A DNA stretch of 64,000 nucleotides from Acidobacteriota bacterium (GTDB taxonomy: Bacteria > Acidobacteriota > Terriglobia > Acidiferrales > UBA7541). The translations under genes and the position numbers were made by a program. The stretch is taken from assembly GCA_013289715.1 (NCBI GenBank), contig JABCZJ010000009.1:124001-188000 (forward strand), given 5' to 3'. The notes below the pieces were generated by a model. The model saw nothing but the letters and a program-made list of their open reading frames with translations. It did not search any database and was not told where the DNA came from. Shown here piece after piece: positions 51,950 through 62,039 of this stretch. Position 1 is the stretch's first letter. The number at the start of each line of letters is the position of its first letter.

Positions 51950-52586
51950 AATTCTCTTCTCCTTCCGACCACAATCGCAATCGCTCGATGGGCAAAGCCT
52001 TCTCCATCCGCCGCACCCAATCGAAAAGCGCCTTGATATTTTCCCGCGTTTTTTCCTTATACAGCAGTAGATTCGCCGGCTTCGCCATGGATTCCAGAAA
52101 ATCGCTCTCTTCCTGATTCTGCGGTGCGGGCCGCGCGATCTGCCGTATCCCCAGCACTCCCCCGTGCCCCGTAAAGAGGTGCTCGAATCCGAAACTCACT
52201 TCCAGGTGCCCATTAACCTTCCAGAATCCATCGTCGTAATGCTCACCGTTGCACAATAGCGACAGCGCCTGCGGCAATTGCTGGGACGTAAGCGGCTCGC
52301 CCTCGAACGCCCACAAATCCCAGTGTGACCGTACATCACAACTGCAATCGTCGTGCACGTAGTCCTTCGCGAGCTCAAGAATCCCTGCCGCTTCCAAAGG
52401 AAACGAGCGCAAGTCCTGCTCGTACACCGGAGTCTCAGTGGAATCCACCGCCCGAATTTCCAGATGCGTGAATCCCGGCTGCTTCGCGGAGAAGGGAACC
52501 GTCCCCAGAAAATCGCCGAACTGCGCCAGCATGCTTTCTTCAGTAAATTCTTTCAGCCAGATGCTCAGATAAGCCTGATTCGCCAT
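51912..52586 (-). CDS. Hypothetical protein
   Basis: 224 residues, acidic and soluble. It starts MANQAYLSIWLKEFTEESMLAQF and contains KDYVHDDCSCDVRSHWDLWAFEG and a GFEHLFTGHGGVLGIR segment. Six or more conserved-looking aromatics suggest a folded domain but no family is recognised. It is the first gene of a seven-gene minus-strand set ending at the M1-like gene. Confidence 0.68.
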   Translation of the reverse strand: MANQAYLSIWLKEFTEESMLAQFGDFLGTVPFSAKQPGFTHLEIRAVDSTETPVYEQDLRSFPLEAAGILELAKDYVHDDCSCDVRSHWDLWAFEGEPLTSQQLPQALSLLCNGEHYDDGFWKVNGHLEVSFGFEHLFTGHGGVLGIRQIARPAPQNQEESDFLESMAKPANLLLYKEKTRENIKALFDWVRRMEKALPIERLRLWSEGEENFEARLEEILAAR

Positions 52587-52663
52587 GGCCGCTATTATAC
52601 CGGAGTGGGAAAAAGCAGAAGAGAAAAGGGAAGCAGCGCCGCAAAAAATCGCAGAAAGCCGAG

Positions 52664-55600
52664 TTATTTCTTCTTCGGAGGAAATTCGTCGTCCGGTTCC
52701 GGCCCAAAATCAGTTGAAAGCCCCAGCAATCGCGCTTTCAAAGTGTCGCCCATCGATCCCAGCACTTCCGAGCAAGTCTCGCGCAAACGTTTCTCCGCAG
52801 CCTTGGCAATCGTATCCAACACAGTCTGCGAATGCTGGCCCAGAGTGGTCGCAGACGCCAGCAGCCAGGAATTCGAAGCATTCTCCAGCCGCGTCTTATA
52901 GAGCTCGATTGCCTCGTCATTCGTTTTCTTGAGCTGCTCCATCCATAGTTTCTTCTCGGACTCGCGCTTGGATTCCCACTCTTCGAGCAACGGTCCCAAT
53001 TGCGAATGCAGGTGCACCGTAGCCTGCTCCACGCCCAGCACCATGCGCTCGTCAAGCGTCTTCTGATATTCCACCAGCGAACCTTCGCGCCCGAACTCCA
53101 TGTCCGCGCGTGCTTTTTCCAGCGCTTCGCGCGAAACCTGCTCGAAGCGCTTCAGCGAATCGGCGGTAACGCGATGCACCTGATCCGTAAATCCGGCGGT
53201 CGCCATCTGCGCCGTCTCGCTCATCTTGTCGCGTTCGCGGGTCACAATTTCTTTCGCCGATTCGTCAATCTGCGCGGTGCTGTGCTCCACATACGTGCGC
53301 CGGTAATGATCCAGCTCCGAAGCTAGCAAGCTTGAAACTTCCGCGGCCCGGTCGCGTAGCGCGGTGGACGACTGCTCCACCATCTTCTCCATCGAGCCCT
53401 GCATCGTGCTGTGCGCCTTCTTCTGATACCACTCCGAAGCCTTCAGCAACGCTTCGTAAGTCGCGTGCTGCGTCTCGGTGCTGCGCTGTTGAATCTCTTC
53501 TTCGATCTTGGTCGCCGTTTCCCGGACTGACTTCTCGATTTCCGCCGGCACTTTTTCTGCTTCGCTGCGCAGCCGAGCCACCGACTCCTGTATTGCAAGC
53601 TCCGAAGCCTGAATCGTCTGTTCGCGCACCGTATCGTGCAGCCGGTCGGCGTGGTCCGTCGCTTGCTGCACTTGCTCGACGATCGAGTTTTGCAAATACG
53701 CCACGCGCTCGGCAGCTTCGCGCACTTGCGCGTGCACGCCATGTTGTAATTCCGCCACGCGCTCCGCCGCCTGCCGCGCTTGCTCGTGGAATTGGCTGTG
53801 CGTGTGTGCGACCTGCTGCTCGGCCTGCTGCAATTCGGAAACCGCACGTTGCACTTGATCCAGTCGCGGCGTCAGTTTCTGTTCCAGCTCAATCGCGGCC
53901 TGGTCCAGTATTTTTTGCGCGGACGCTTGCAGCGCCGGCTCGATCTGTTGGGCACGCTCGGCGATCACCTGGTCCGCCTTGCGCCCCATTTCCTGCTGTT
54001 GTGCCGCCAGCAACTCGTCGAATTGCTGCCGCGTCTGCCGCAGCGCATTTTGCGCCGCTTCCTGCAGCTGCGCCCTGGTTTCTTCCGCACGGTGGCGCTC
54101 CTGCGTCAATCCCGCGCCCAGCGATTCAATCGTCGTCGCAGCCGTGTTGATCGCCTCATCCAGCGACGATCGCAAAGTGTGCGCCTGTGCAACAGCCTCG
54201 CGTTCGGTTTGCGCCAGTACGCCTCGTGCTGCTTCATCCAGTGACGCTCGCAAGGCCTCCGCGCGCGCCGCCGCTTCCTGTTCCGCCTGGCGGGTCCGCG
54301 CCAGTACGCCGCGCGCCGCTTCATCCAGCGACGCACGCAGCCCCGCCGCGCGCGACACCGCTTCCTGCTCCGCCTGCGACAATGCCTCGCGCGACACTTC
54401 CGTCAGCTTATCGCCCAGTTTCTGCGATGCGCCGGTAAGCGCCGTCTCAAATTCCGCGTTCCACTGCTGCGAAGCGAGCAAAGCTTCGGCCTGCGTCTGC
54501 TCGATCGTCTTGCTGCGCACCGACTGTGCCGTCTCTTCCAGGTTCTTGCGCCATTGCTCCAGGTGATTCTGCGCGGCCGCGGGCGAAGAAAGTATTTCCA
54601 GCGATGGCGTGGACGCTTCGCGTTCGCGCAGCGCGCGTTCCACCACTTCTTCCACGGATTGCTTCAGATTCAGCGCGGTCGCTTGTTGCGCCGCTTGCTG
54701 CGCGGCTTGTTCCGCAGCGTGGCTCACCGCCTGTTGCACGGCGTTGCGCACTTTTTCGTCCAGCTGCGATGCGGACGATTCGCTCGCCTTGCGCGCCTCT
54801 TCCACAATTTCTTTCGTGCGGTCCGCGGCCTGCTGCACCACTTTTTTGACCGCCGATTCCGATACGCGCTCCATCGAGACCTTGATGGCCTTCTCGACCG
54901 TCTCGTGCAGCTGCACATCCAGCTGCTGGCGCACCACCGTCATCTCTTCCGTAATCGCCTGTTCCGCGCCGCGCCGCAAAGTCTTGTCCAGTGATTCCTT
55001 CGCCTCAGCCACCATCCGCGCCATTTGCCGCGATAAGGCCGCTTGCGTATCCGCAGGCACGGCGGCGGGTACGGTAGGCATAGCAGCCGCAGGCGGAGGA
55101 GCCGGAACCACGTGTATCTTGCTATCAGCCGTGGGCGCGCCAGGCACAGCAGCCGCAGGAGGAATCGCCGGCGCCGGCGGCGCGGGCGGAGCTGCGGGCT
55201 TTGCTGTCATCACCGGGGGCGCAGCCGGAGTATGGACCTGAGTATTGACCGGAACTGGCTTTGCTGGAGGTGTCGGAATCTGAAACGGTGGCGCCTCGAT
55301 CCTTTTCTCCGGCGTAGTCGGAGTCGGTGGAGGCCCAATCGGAGGTAACGGTTGCGGCGAAATCCCAGCCGACGGCTCGGCAGCCGTCGTCAGTTCGAGC
55401 ATCCCCGTCAGGTCGCCCGTCGGAATGTCCACTCCGGACGCCCAGTCCTCAGGAGGAAACGCAATCCCCCAGAAATTTCCGGGAACTTCGAACTCCAGCC
55501 CAATCTGAAATAGCTCGCGCACCGTGCGCGGCCTCTGCACCCAAACCACGCGTCCCTGCGTGTGGAACGGCCCACCCTCGGGCCGCGGTATATCCAGCGT

Positions 55601-55798
55601 GACCATGGAATTCTTTGGAACGTAATGTTTCGACTGGTACTTACACCCGTGGCAATTCACCATCACGGTCGTCGTGCGCTCTTTAAATGGCTGCCCGAGC
55701 GCGTCGGTACCCGTCACGGTAATCGGCACGGCCTGCACAATGCGCGTGCTGCGGCGCTTCTGTGTGCCGGGATCGCTGGATTGTAGGGAATCGGTCAC
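52664..55798 (-). CDS. PilZ-domain protein with proline-rich linker and very long coiled coil
   Basis: 1044 residues from GTG 55798, chosen because GGGAGGAG sits 3-10 bases upstream. Residues 10-115 look like a PilZ-type domain: KRRSTRIVQAVPITVTG with the basic RRSxR start, a CHGC pair, then HTQGRVVWVQRP and FQIGLEFE. Residues 125-235 are Pro/Ala-rich. Residues 240-1030 are almost continuous amphipathic helix with Gln/Glu/Ala heptads, including a unit of about 31-33 residues around LRASLDEAARGVLA repeated three times (about 54180-54400). No membrane helix is seen. It may be a cyclic-di-GMP-linked cytoskeletal or polarity factor; this is inference. Confidence 0.78.
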   Translation of the reverse strand: MTDSLQSSDPGTQKRRSTRIVQAVPITVTGTDALGQPFKERTTTVMVNCHGCKYQSKHYVPKNSMVTLDIPRPEGGPFHTQGRVVWVQRPRTVRELFQIGLEFEVPGNFWGIAFPPEDWASGVDIPTGDLTGMLELTTAAEPSAGISPQPLPPIGPPPTPTTPEKRIEAPPFQIPTPPAKPVPVNTQVHTPAAPPVMTAKPAAPPAPPAPAIPPAAAVPGAPTADSKIHVVPAPPPAAAMPTVPAAVPADTQAALSRQMARMVAEAKESLDKTLRRGAEQAITEEMTVVRQQLDVQLHETVEKAIKVSMERVSESAVKKVVQQAADRTKEIVEEARKASESSASQLDEKVRNAVQQAVSHAAEQAAQQAAQQATALNLKQSVEEVVERALREREASTPSLEILSSPAAAQNHLEQWRKNLEETAQSVRSKTIEQTQAEALLASQQWNAEFETALTGASQKLGDKLTEVSREALSQAEQEAVSRAAGLRASLDEAARGVLARTRQAEQEAAARAEALRASLDEAARGVLAQTEREAVAQAHTLRSSLDEAINTAATTIESLGAGLTQERHRAEETRAQLQEAAQNALRQTRQQFDELLAAQQQEMGRKADQVIAERAQQIEPALQASAQKILDQAAIELEQKLTPRLDQVQRAVSELQQAEQQVAHTHSQFHEQARQAAERVAELQHGVHAQVREAAERVAYLQNSIVEQVQQATDHADRLHDTVREQTIQASELAIQESVARLRSEAEKVPAEIEKSVRETATKIEEEIQQRSTETQHATYEALLKASEWYQKKAHSTMQGSMEKMVEQSSTALRDRAAEVSSLLASELDHYRRTYVEHSTAQIDESAKEIVTRERDKMSETAQMATAGFTDQVHRVTADSLKRFEQVSREALEKARADMEFGREGSLVEYQKTLDERMVLGVEQATVHLHSQLGPLLEEWESKRESEKKLWMEQLKKTNDEAIELYKTRLENASNSWLLASATTLGQHSQTVLDTIAKAAEKRLRETCSEVLGSMGDTLKARLLGLSTDFGPEPDDEFPPKKK

Positions 55799-55987
55799 GC
55801 ACTCCTCCCAAGGGCGATTTCCTAGGGTAGCACTACGGCACAGCAGCGTCAGGGCGCCGAACGCAAATGTGCGAAAAGGTAACTCGTAGCCGAGCTCGAA
55901 CCACCCCGCTTCAGAGCACGATTCCGGGCTTATTGAGAGCAATTAGACTGCCGGGAGCGCTCGATTCAGCTCGGGTTCAGCTCAGCT

Positions 55988-56302
55988 TCAACGCGCTGCG
56001 GTGGACCTGTGGGATGTCCCGAAGATCGCATCCTTAATCTCCTTGGCCACCCAGATCGGGCCAACCAAAAAGTAAATCAATCCCTGAAAAAACGCCGGCT
56101 TATTCCCCTCGATCCGATGCCCAGCGAGCAGCAATACCCAGCCCGCAACGAACAACGCCAGCCCGATCTTCCAGTACGTGAAGATCGCCAGCACCATCCC
56201 CACAACAATGATCGGAATTCCCACCCCGTGCAAAACCTTGTTCCAAACGTTCGTGTGCTCGTGGTCATACTGCGCCATATACTTATCCAACGCCGGCATC
56301 AT
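55988..56302 (-). CDS. DUF962/Mpo1-like membrane protein
   Basis: 104 residues with about three membrane helices. YDHEHTNVWNKVLHGVGIP and GHRIEGNKPAFF are the two His-containing motifs of the DUF962 family. Yeast Mpo1 is a Fe2+ dioxygenase in 2-hydroxy fatty acid breakdown. The bacterial role is not established. It stands alone. Confidence 0.87.
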   Translation of the reverse strand: MMPALDKYMAQYDHEHTNVWNKVLHGVGIPIIVVGMVLAIFTYWKIGLALFVAGWVLLLAGHRIEGNKPAFFQGLIYFLVGPIWVAKEIKDAIFGTSHRSTAAR

Positions 56303-56495
56303 CCACCTCCGAACTCAACACCCCTCTATACCCCGGCAAAGCGTCGCGCGCAAGACACGCCGTCGCCCTCGTAGTATAGGCAATCTTGATTGTGCGCCGT
56401 TGCTTTTGACGTCGCTGCTCAAGTCGCAGCTACACCTGCGAAGCGCGAATGGAGGAGCTCCCTGGGAACGCCCATCTCCCGATTGGCGTACTGCC

Positions 56496-57095
56496 TCACA
56501 AATCCCGCCGCCCTTCCATCGCCTTACTCATCGTAACTTCATCCGCATATTCCAAATCCGATCCCACCGGAATCCCCATCGCAATTCGCGTCACATGCAC
56601 GCCGAGCGGCTTGATCAGCTTCGACAAATAAACCGCTGTAGCCTCGCCCTCCGCTGTGGGCGAAGTCGCCACAATAATCTCCTCGACAGTTCCGCCCTTC
56701 AATCGCTCAATCAGACTCTTGATTTTCAGCTGATCCGGCCCAATTCCTTGCAACGGTGAAAGCGCTCCGCCCAGCACGTGATATAAACCGTCGAACCCCC
56801 GCGTTTTCTCCACCGCCTGAATGTTCGTCGCCTCTTCCACCACGCAAATAATTTTCTTGCTGCGCGAAGGGCCAGTACAAAATAGGCAGGGATCAGCGTC
56901 TGTGATGTTGTTGCAGATCGAGCACTCGCGCACTTTCTCTTTCGCGTCGCGTATCGCGTCGGAAAGCGCGAAAGCCTGCTCGGGATCCACGCGCAACAAA
57001 TAAAAAGCCAGCCTTTGCGCGGTTTTCTGGCCGATCCCCGGCAGGCGCTTCAATTCATCTATAAGACGTGTGACCGAAGGGGCAAAATCAGGCAT
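56496..57095 (-). CDS. recR: Recombination protein RecR
   Basis: 199 residues. [25 protein letters not shown] is the N-terminal helix-hairpin-helix, [16 protein letters not shown] the zinc finger, and [16 protein letters not shown] with [23 protein letters not shown] the Toprim domain. It works with RecF and RecO to load RecA at gaps. It is the last gene of ffs-dnaX-ybaB-recR, the standard bacterial order; 115 bp separate it from ybaB. Confidence 0.96.
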   Translation of the reverse strand: MPDFAPSVTRLIDELKRLPGIGQKTAQRLAFYLLRVDPEQAFALSDAIRDAKEKVRECSICNNITDADPCLFCTGPSRSKKIICVVEEATNIQAVEKTRGFDGLYHVLGGALSPLQGIGPDQLKIKSLIERLKGGTVEEIIVATSPTAEGEATAVYLSKLIKPLGVHVTRIAMGIPVGSDLEYADEVTMSKAMEGRRDL

Positions 57096-57210
57096 GGAAC
57101 TCCATTCACTGAAAGAATTCTGAAGTAGAAGGGAATCGGAACATTCAACGCTGCAACAACCGGAAAGCCCTGCAAGAATTCAGCCGCCAAAAATCCGCAC
57201 GAACCGCCGC

Positions 57211-57537
57211 TCAGAACAACCCAGGAATTTTCAGCCCCGCGACTCCCGGCAACCCGCCGGAAATTTCCTTCACTTGCTTGGAAAGCTCTTCGTCCACGCG
57301 GCGGGTCGCTTCGTTCACCGCGCCCTGGATCAAGTCCTGCAGCATCTCCTGATCCTTGCTCTTGAAAATGTCGGGCTCGATGCGCACTTCCGTCAACTGC
57401 TTCTGGCCGTTCATCTTCACGGTAACCATGCCACCGCCCGCCGAAGCTTCCACGGAAAGCTCGTCAATTTGCTTCTCGAGCTTCTCCTGCACTTGGCGGA
57501 ACTGCGAAAGCATTTGTTGAAGCGCTTTCACTTCCAT
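57211..57537 (-). CDS. YbaB/EbfC-family nucleoid-associated protein
   Basis: 108 residues. The N-terminal helix (LQQMLSQFRQVQEKLEKQIDEL), GGGMVTVKMNGQKQLTEVRIEPDIF and LQDLIQGAVNEATRRVDEELSKQV cover the whole family. It binds DNA as a dimer. It starts 2 bp after dnaX and lies before recR, as usual. Confidence 0.95.
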   Translation of the reverse strand: MEVKALQQMLSQFRQVQEKLEKQIDELSVEASAGGGMVTVKMNGQKQLTEVRIEPDIFKSKDQEMLQDLIQGAVNEATRRVDEELSKQVKEISGGLPGVAGLKIPGLF

Positions 57538-57539
57538 GG

Positions 57540-59408
57540 TTATTCCTCGCCCGGGCGCTTGACGTTGGAAATCTGGCCGCCGAACTTTTCAAGCATGGCC
57601 CTAACGATCGGATCCTCTTCGAACCGGGCGCGCAATTCCGCACTGCGCCCCGTCGGCGCAGCACCCCGGCTGGAATCCAGTTTAACACAGACGCGCAGCG
57701 GCTGGCCCACCACTTGATTCAGCACTGTGCGTAATCGTTCCATCGGGTCGCGCGCCTGCAACATTTCCGCCAGCGAACGGCTTTCGCTGGGGAAGAAAAG
57801 GCGCAACTCGCCGTTCTCCACTTCCCAGCTCGTCACCGCGTCCAACATGGACCACAAAAATTTCTGTCCCTGCAGCGCGGCCTTGATCGCTTCCACTTGC
57901 GCGGAACCAATTCCGTTCCTCGGCGCATCCGTTGCGTGTGCCACAGCACTCGGCGCAGCAGCCACAACTGGCGATGCAACCGGGGCCGCGCCCGGCGCCT
58001 GCCCACGCCCGTTTCCGGATTCAGCGACTAGACTGGATTCAGCCATCGCAGTCTTTGTGGCTGTGGCTGGCGGAATCACAGAAGAAACACCAGCCGTCAC
58101 AGACGACGCATTCGCTGCAGGCGCCATGCGCACGGCCGCGCCAGAAGAAGAAACGGCCTGTGCCGCAGATATCGTCGGCGTCGCGCGAGTTGAAAGGGAA
58201 CTAGCCGCCGAATTCGCCGTTCGCGCCCCACCGCCATGAATATCTCCGCCGCCACCGCCACGAACTTCTCCGCGGGTTTCCCCACGAAGTCCCGCGAGCA
58301 CTTCCTCCAGCGGCGCCAATCTCCGTGCATTGATCAGCTTCAAAAGTCCCAACTCCAGATGCAGCCGCGGGTCCGGAGCCCGCCGCAATTCCGCGTCCGT
58401 CGCGAGCAATGTATTAAAGAACCGCGTCAAATCTTCCTCGCTGAATCGTGCCGCCTGTTCCGCCAAACGCGGCCGCTCGTCTTCCGGCGCCGCAACCAGG
58501 TCCGAATCCACTCCGCAGACCCGCGCCAGCAGCAAATTCCGGAAATGGCGAATCGCTTCACGGCAGAAATGCTGCAAATTCTGTCCGTCGCCGATCAGCC
58601 GATGTACCAAACTCAACGCCATCTCTGCCGACTGCTCGGAAATTGCATCCACCAACGAATTCAGTACGCTCTCCGCGACCACTCCCAAAAGCTCGCGCAC
58701 CTGGGCGTCCGTAATCGCTTCGCCGCTGTAAGCAATCGCTTGCTCCAGCAACGAAAGCCCGTCGCGCAAGCTGCCCTCAGCCGCCCGCGCCAACACTGCG
58801 ACGGCTCCCGGCTCAATCGTCAATTTTTCTTCGCGCGCGATCCGCTCGATCTCGTCCGCAATCTCCTTGAAAGAAAGCGCGCGAAACTGAAATAGCTGCG
58901 CGCGCGACTTGATTGTCTCCACCAAATCTTCCGCGCGCGTCGTCGCCAGGATAAACACCACGCGCTCCGGCGGCTCTTCCAATGTTTTCAGCAGCGCGTT
59001 CGAGGCTTCGTCGGTCAGCTGGTGGGCTTCGTCGAGGATCACTACTTTGTAGCGGCTGGAAGCCGGCGCGTAACGCACCATCTCTCGCAGTTCGCGAATC
59101 TGATCGATGCCGCGATTCGACGCGGCATCAATCTCCAGCACGTCCAGCGACGTGCCCGCCGAAATTTCCCGGCAAGAATCGCAAGTCCCGTCCGGCTCGG
59201 CCGTCGGGCCCTTCACGCAGTTCAGCGCCTTCGCCAAAATGCGCGCGCTGGTGGTTTTCCCCACGCCGCGCACGCCCGAAAAAATATACGCATGCGCCAC
59301 GCGATTGGAATTGATCGCGTTCGCGAGCGTCCTGGTAACGTGCTGCTGCCCCACAATCTCGCTGAATGTTTGCGGCCGGTACTTCCGCGCGATAACCTTG
59401 TATGTCAT
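57540..59408 (-). CDS. dnaX: DNA polymerase III subunit gamma/tau
   Basis: 622 residues from ATG 59408 (MTYKVIARKYRPQTF, the family start). It is the clamp-loader ATPase. FSGVRGVGKTTSARILAKALNC is Walker A, the zinc knuckle follows with TCDSCREI, VVILDEAHQLTDEASNALLKTLEEPP is Walker B, and TTRAEDL stands where relatives have the sensor 1 region. Domain III and an Ala/Ser-rich linker (about 400-510) precede a C-terminal part with LRLFFPSESRSLAEML. The open frame extends upstream through the SRP RNA to 59624, but that part is RNA gene sequence. Confidence 0.95.
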   Translation of the reverse strand: MTYKVIARKYRPQTFSEIVGQQHVTRTLANAINSNRVAHAYIFSGVRGVGKTTSARILAKALNCVKGPTAEPDGTCDSCREISAGTSLDVLEIDAASNRGIDQIRELREMVRYAPASSRYKVVILDEAHQLTDEASNALLKTLEEPPERVVFILATTRAEDLVETIKSRAQLFQFRALSFKEIADEIERIAREEKLTIEPGAVAVLARAAEGSLRDGLSLLEQAIAYSGEAITDAQVRELLGVVAESVLNSLVDAISEQSAEMALSLVHRLIGDGQNLQHFCREAIRHFRNLLLARVCGVDSDLVAAPEDERPRLAEQAARFSEEDLTRFFNTLLATDAELRRAPDPRLHLELGLLKLINARRLAPLEEVLAGLRGETRGEVRGGGGGDIHGGGARTANSAASSLSTRATPTISAAQAVSSSGAAVRMAPAANASSVTAGVSSVIPPATATKTAMAESSLVAESGNGRGQAPGAAPVASPVVAAAPSAVAHATDAPRNGIGSAQVEAIKAALQGQKFLWSMLDAVTSWEVENGELRLFFPSESRSLAEMLQARDPMERLRTVLNQVVGQPLRVCVKLDSSRGAAPTGRSAELRARFEEDPIVRAMLEKFGGQISNVKRPGEE

Positions 59409-59447
59409 GGAATGTGTTGTGTGACTCACCCACTCGCCGCGACTAGA

Positions 59448-59551
<104 letters not shown>

Positions 59552-59758
59552 ACCCATCGGCAGTTACCGCGCAGAAATTTTCCGCGCAAAAAACTGCTTC
59601 GCGAAGTCTAGCACAGCGCTCCACCCCACGAAAGACGCGAGATGATTGTATCAGCGGAAAAATATCTGCGGATGGTCCCAGCGGATCAGGAAAAAGAAGC
59701 AGCCATCAAGCGAACGGCACCGAATTTCCATAAATTCTCAAGCACCGCGATAGGCAAT

Positions 59759-61273
59759 CTAGTTCGCGCCGCCCTGTGCCGGGCGCGTTGCATCGTGCTT
59801 CAGCGCCAATCGTGCGGGTGGCGCCGCGAACGCCGTTTCCACGCGCTCGTCGCTGATCGCAGCCAAAGTCTCCAGCGTCTTTCGCGCATCGGCATTCTGC
59901 CCGGCTTTGGTCTGCGCCTCTGCCTGCAATTGCAGGGACAAAGGATTCTGCGGGTCTTCCTGTAGCTCCGCGATCGCTCCGGCATAATCGCCTTGCAAGT
60001 AAAGAACTCCTCCGTTAGCGGAGTGATACGCTTCCTGCACCGGCGTGCTGCGGCTGGTCTGCGCCATATTGGCCAGCAATTTCAGCGTGGCCTGCGCCGT
60101 ATCGGTCTTTCCGGCGTTCACCGCGATGAACGCGCGAGCCTGCAAGATCAGCGCCAGCTCGTTGTCGCGGTCTCCCGGCAATAAATTGCTCTTGCGCGTT
60201 TCGGAAAGATCCTCTCGCGCCTCGTCCAGGTCTTTCAACGCGCTCACCGCATCCGGGTTAAAAAGCGCCATCGCGCGATGAATCTCCGCTTCTTGCACCG
60301 TTAACCCCGCCGCATGCGCTTCCGTATCTACCTTCTCGAATTCCGCGCGCGCCAGCCGCGGCTTGTGTTCGCGGTAGTAAGTCATCGCGTACAAAATCCG
60401 ATAACCGATCTGCGTGGATCGCTCCTTGGTTCCCTTGATCGCCACCAAATATTGCGCCCGCGCCTTTCGTTCATCTCCCATCAAAGCGTAAGTCGAAGCC
60501 ACGCCCGCTTGCGATGCGTTGAAATGCGGGTTGATCGCCAGTGCCTTCTGATAATGCTCCAGCGCCGCCGGATAATCTCCCAGCATGCGCATGATCTCAC
60601 CGTAGGAATCCTGCGGGTTCGGCTCGTTGGGCAATGCCGCCACATACTGCTCCATCAGCGGCGGCGCCAGTTGCGGCTGTCCGCTCAACGCGTAGCAGTA
60701 CGCCAGATTGTTCAGCGCCGGATAATAGCGGGGATCGTTCTTCAGCAGGCGCGACAAAACCGCTTCGCCGTGCTCATAAGCCCCCTGATACGCGCACAAC
60801 CATTCCCCGGCCAGATTGCCCAGCCGCTTGTCGTTCGGATATTTCGGGAGCAGGTCATTCATCGCGGAAATGGCCACCACGGTTTCGCCGTTCTTCGTGC
60901 TGTTCATCCAGCGGATCAGCACTTGCTCGTCGGGCGATGCGTTGTCAATGTACTTCACGGCCAGCGCGCTCTCCTGCTTTTCCTCTTTAGGATCGGTCGT
61001 GAAATAAGCCAGCGCCGCGTGCGCCAGGGCAAATTGCGGATCGGCTTTCACCGCTTGGCGAAAAAATTCCAGGCCTTCATCCACGAACAGCCGGTCTTCG
61101 CGCTGCACCATCCCCATCTCGTACGCGTGCGACGCCAAAGTCGAATGGGTCGACACCGGTATGGTCTCTGTCGCGCTCGCGGGCGGCGCGGACTCCTGCG
61201 CGCGCACCGCGGCCATGCCGCCGCACGTCAAAAGAGCGGCAACCATCCAGGAGAGATAAGTTCGGGTTCTCAC
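59759..61273 (-). CDS. Secreted TPR-repeat protein
   Basis: 504 residues from GTG 61273. Signal peptide at about 6-25 (YLSWMVAALLTCGGMAAVRAQ). At least five TPR units follow, such as GLEFFRQAVKADPQFALAHAALAYF, RYYPALNNLAYCYALSG and YPAALEHYQKALAINPHFNASQAGVASTYALMG. Such proteins are protein-interaction scaffolds in the periplasm. No enzyme domain is seen. It lies 31 bp after the phosphate-binding-like gene and is probably cotranscribed with it. Confidence 0.82.
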   Translation of the reverse strand: MRTRTYLSWMVAALLTCGGMAAVRAQESAPPASATETIPVSTHSTLASHAYEMGMVQREDRLFVDEGLEFFRQAVKADPQFALAHAALAYFTTDPKEEKQESALAVKYIDNASPDEQVLIRWMNSTKNGETVVAISAMNDLLPKYPNDKRLGNLAGEWLCAYQGAYEHGEAVLSRLLKNDPRYYPALNNLAYCYALSGQPQLAPPLMEQYVAALPNEPNPQDSYGEIMRMLGDYPAALEHYQKALAINPHFNASQAGVASTYALMGDERKARAQYLVAIKGTKERSTQIGYRILYAMTYYREHKPRLARAEFEKVDTEAHAAGLTVQEAEIHRAMALFNPDAVSALKDLDEAREDLSETRKSNLLPGDRDNELALILQARAFIAVNAGKTDTAQATLKLLANMAQTSRSTPVQEAYHSANGGVLYLQGDYAGAIAELQEDPQNPLSLQLQAEAQTKAGQNADARKTLETLAAISDERVETAFAAPPARLALKHDATRPAQGGAN

Positions 61274-61304
61274 GGTTTTCCTCGCATGGAATTTTGCATG
61301 CCGG

Positions 61305-61766
61305 CTAACGGCCTTTCAGCACATACCCCGGATCGAAGGGTTGCTTATCGTCAATCTTCAAAACCTTCACGCCGCCCGTGATGTTGTAGACATCGATTAC
61401 GCCGATTGCTCCCGCATTTCCGCCGACGATTCTCATCACTTCGTCGTCGCTCTCGGCGTAAACCACGGGTACCCCGGTTTTGCGGCTCGCATCATTCAAC
61501 ACGGCCTTTTCCTCGTCGAATGTCCCGCCCAGCACTTTTTCCAGGATGAACTTCGTCGCCGGTGAACTGGGCTCGCGGAGAACCAGCGTGATGCCCTTGC
61601 CATCCGGCCAAATGGTCGTCTTGGCCTTGAATATCTTCGCCAGTTCCACCAGACTCATCGCCCGCACGGTATTGGCAGGATTCACCACAATCGCGTAGTC
61701 CGTCCCGAAGGCGACGGACGCGACGCTCAACAGCAACACGCAAACAATCCACCAGCGGTTTCGCAT
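61305..61766 (-). CDS. PstS/PBP-like secreted protein, single-lobe
   Basis: 153 residues. Signal peptide MRNRWWIVCVLLLSVASVAFG. The mature part has TDYAIVVNPANTVRAMSLVELAKIFKAKTTIWPDGKGITLVLREPSSPATKFIL and GGNAGAIGVIDVYN, the pattern of phosphate-type periplasmic binding-protein-like domains (PBP_like_2). It is about half the length of PstS and lacks the second lobe, so it is likely a sensor or accessory protein and not a full transporter component. Confidence 0.72.
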   Translation of the reverse strand: MRNRWWIVCVLLLSVASVAFGTDYAIVVNPANTVRAMSLVELAKIFKAKTTIWPDGKGITLVLREPSSPATKFILEKVLGGTFDEEKAVLNDASRKTGVPVVYAESDDEVMRIVGGNAGAIGVIDVYNITGGVKVLKIDDKQPFDPGYVLKGR

Positions 61767-62039
61767 AGCACTCTTATACCTATAATTTTCGATTTCCAGG
61801 AGTTCGCCTGTTTACAAATTAGCATCCCATGCAAAACGCGAGCCGGCGATTTCGCGGCATAGTGTCGCGCCAGTAAACTTGCAGCGCCAAAAACTTCCAC
61901 TACACGCCGTTCGCCGCTGTTTCGCCTCTGCCGCTATCGCGCCTGCGACGACCGACACCGCAACCCCCAATACGGTAGGTGCCATTCAGGAACACCCGTC
62001 TTTAATTTGCCGCAACCTTACCTCCCGCTGGAGTATCTT

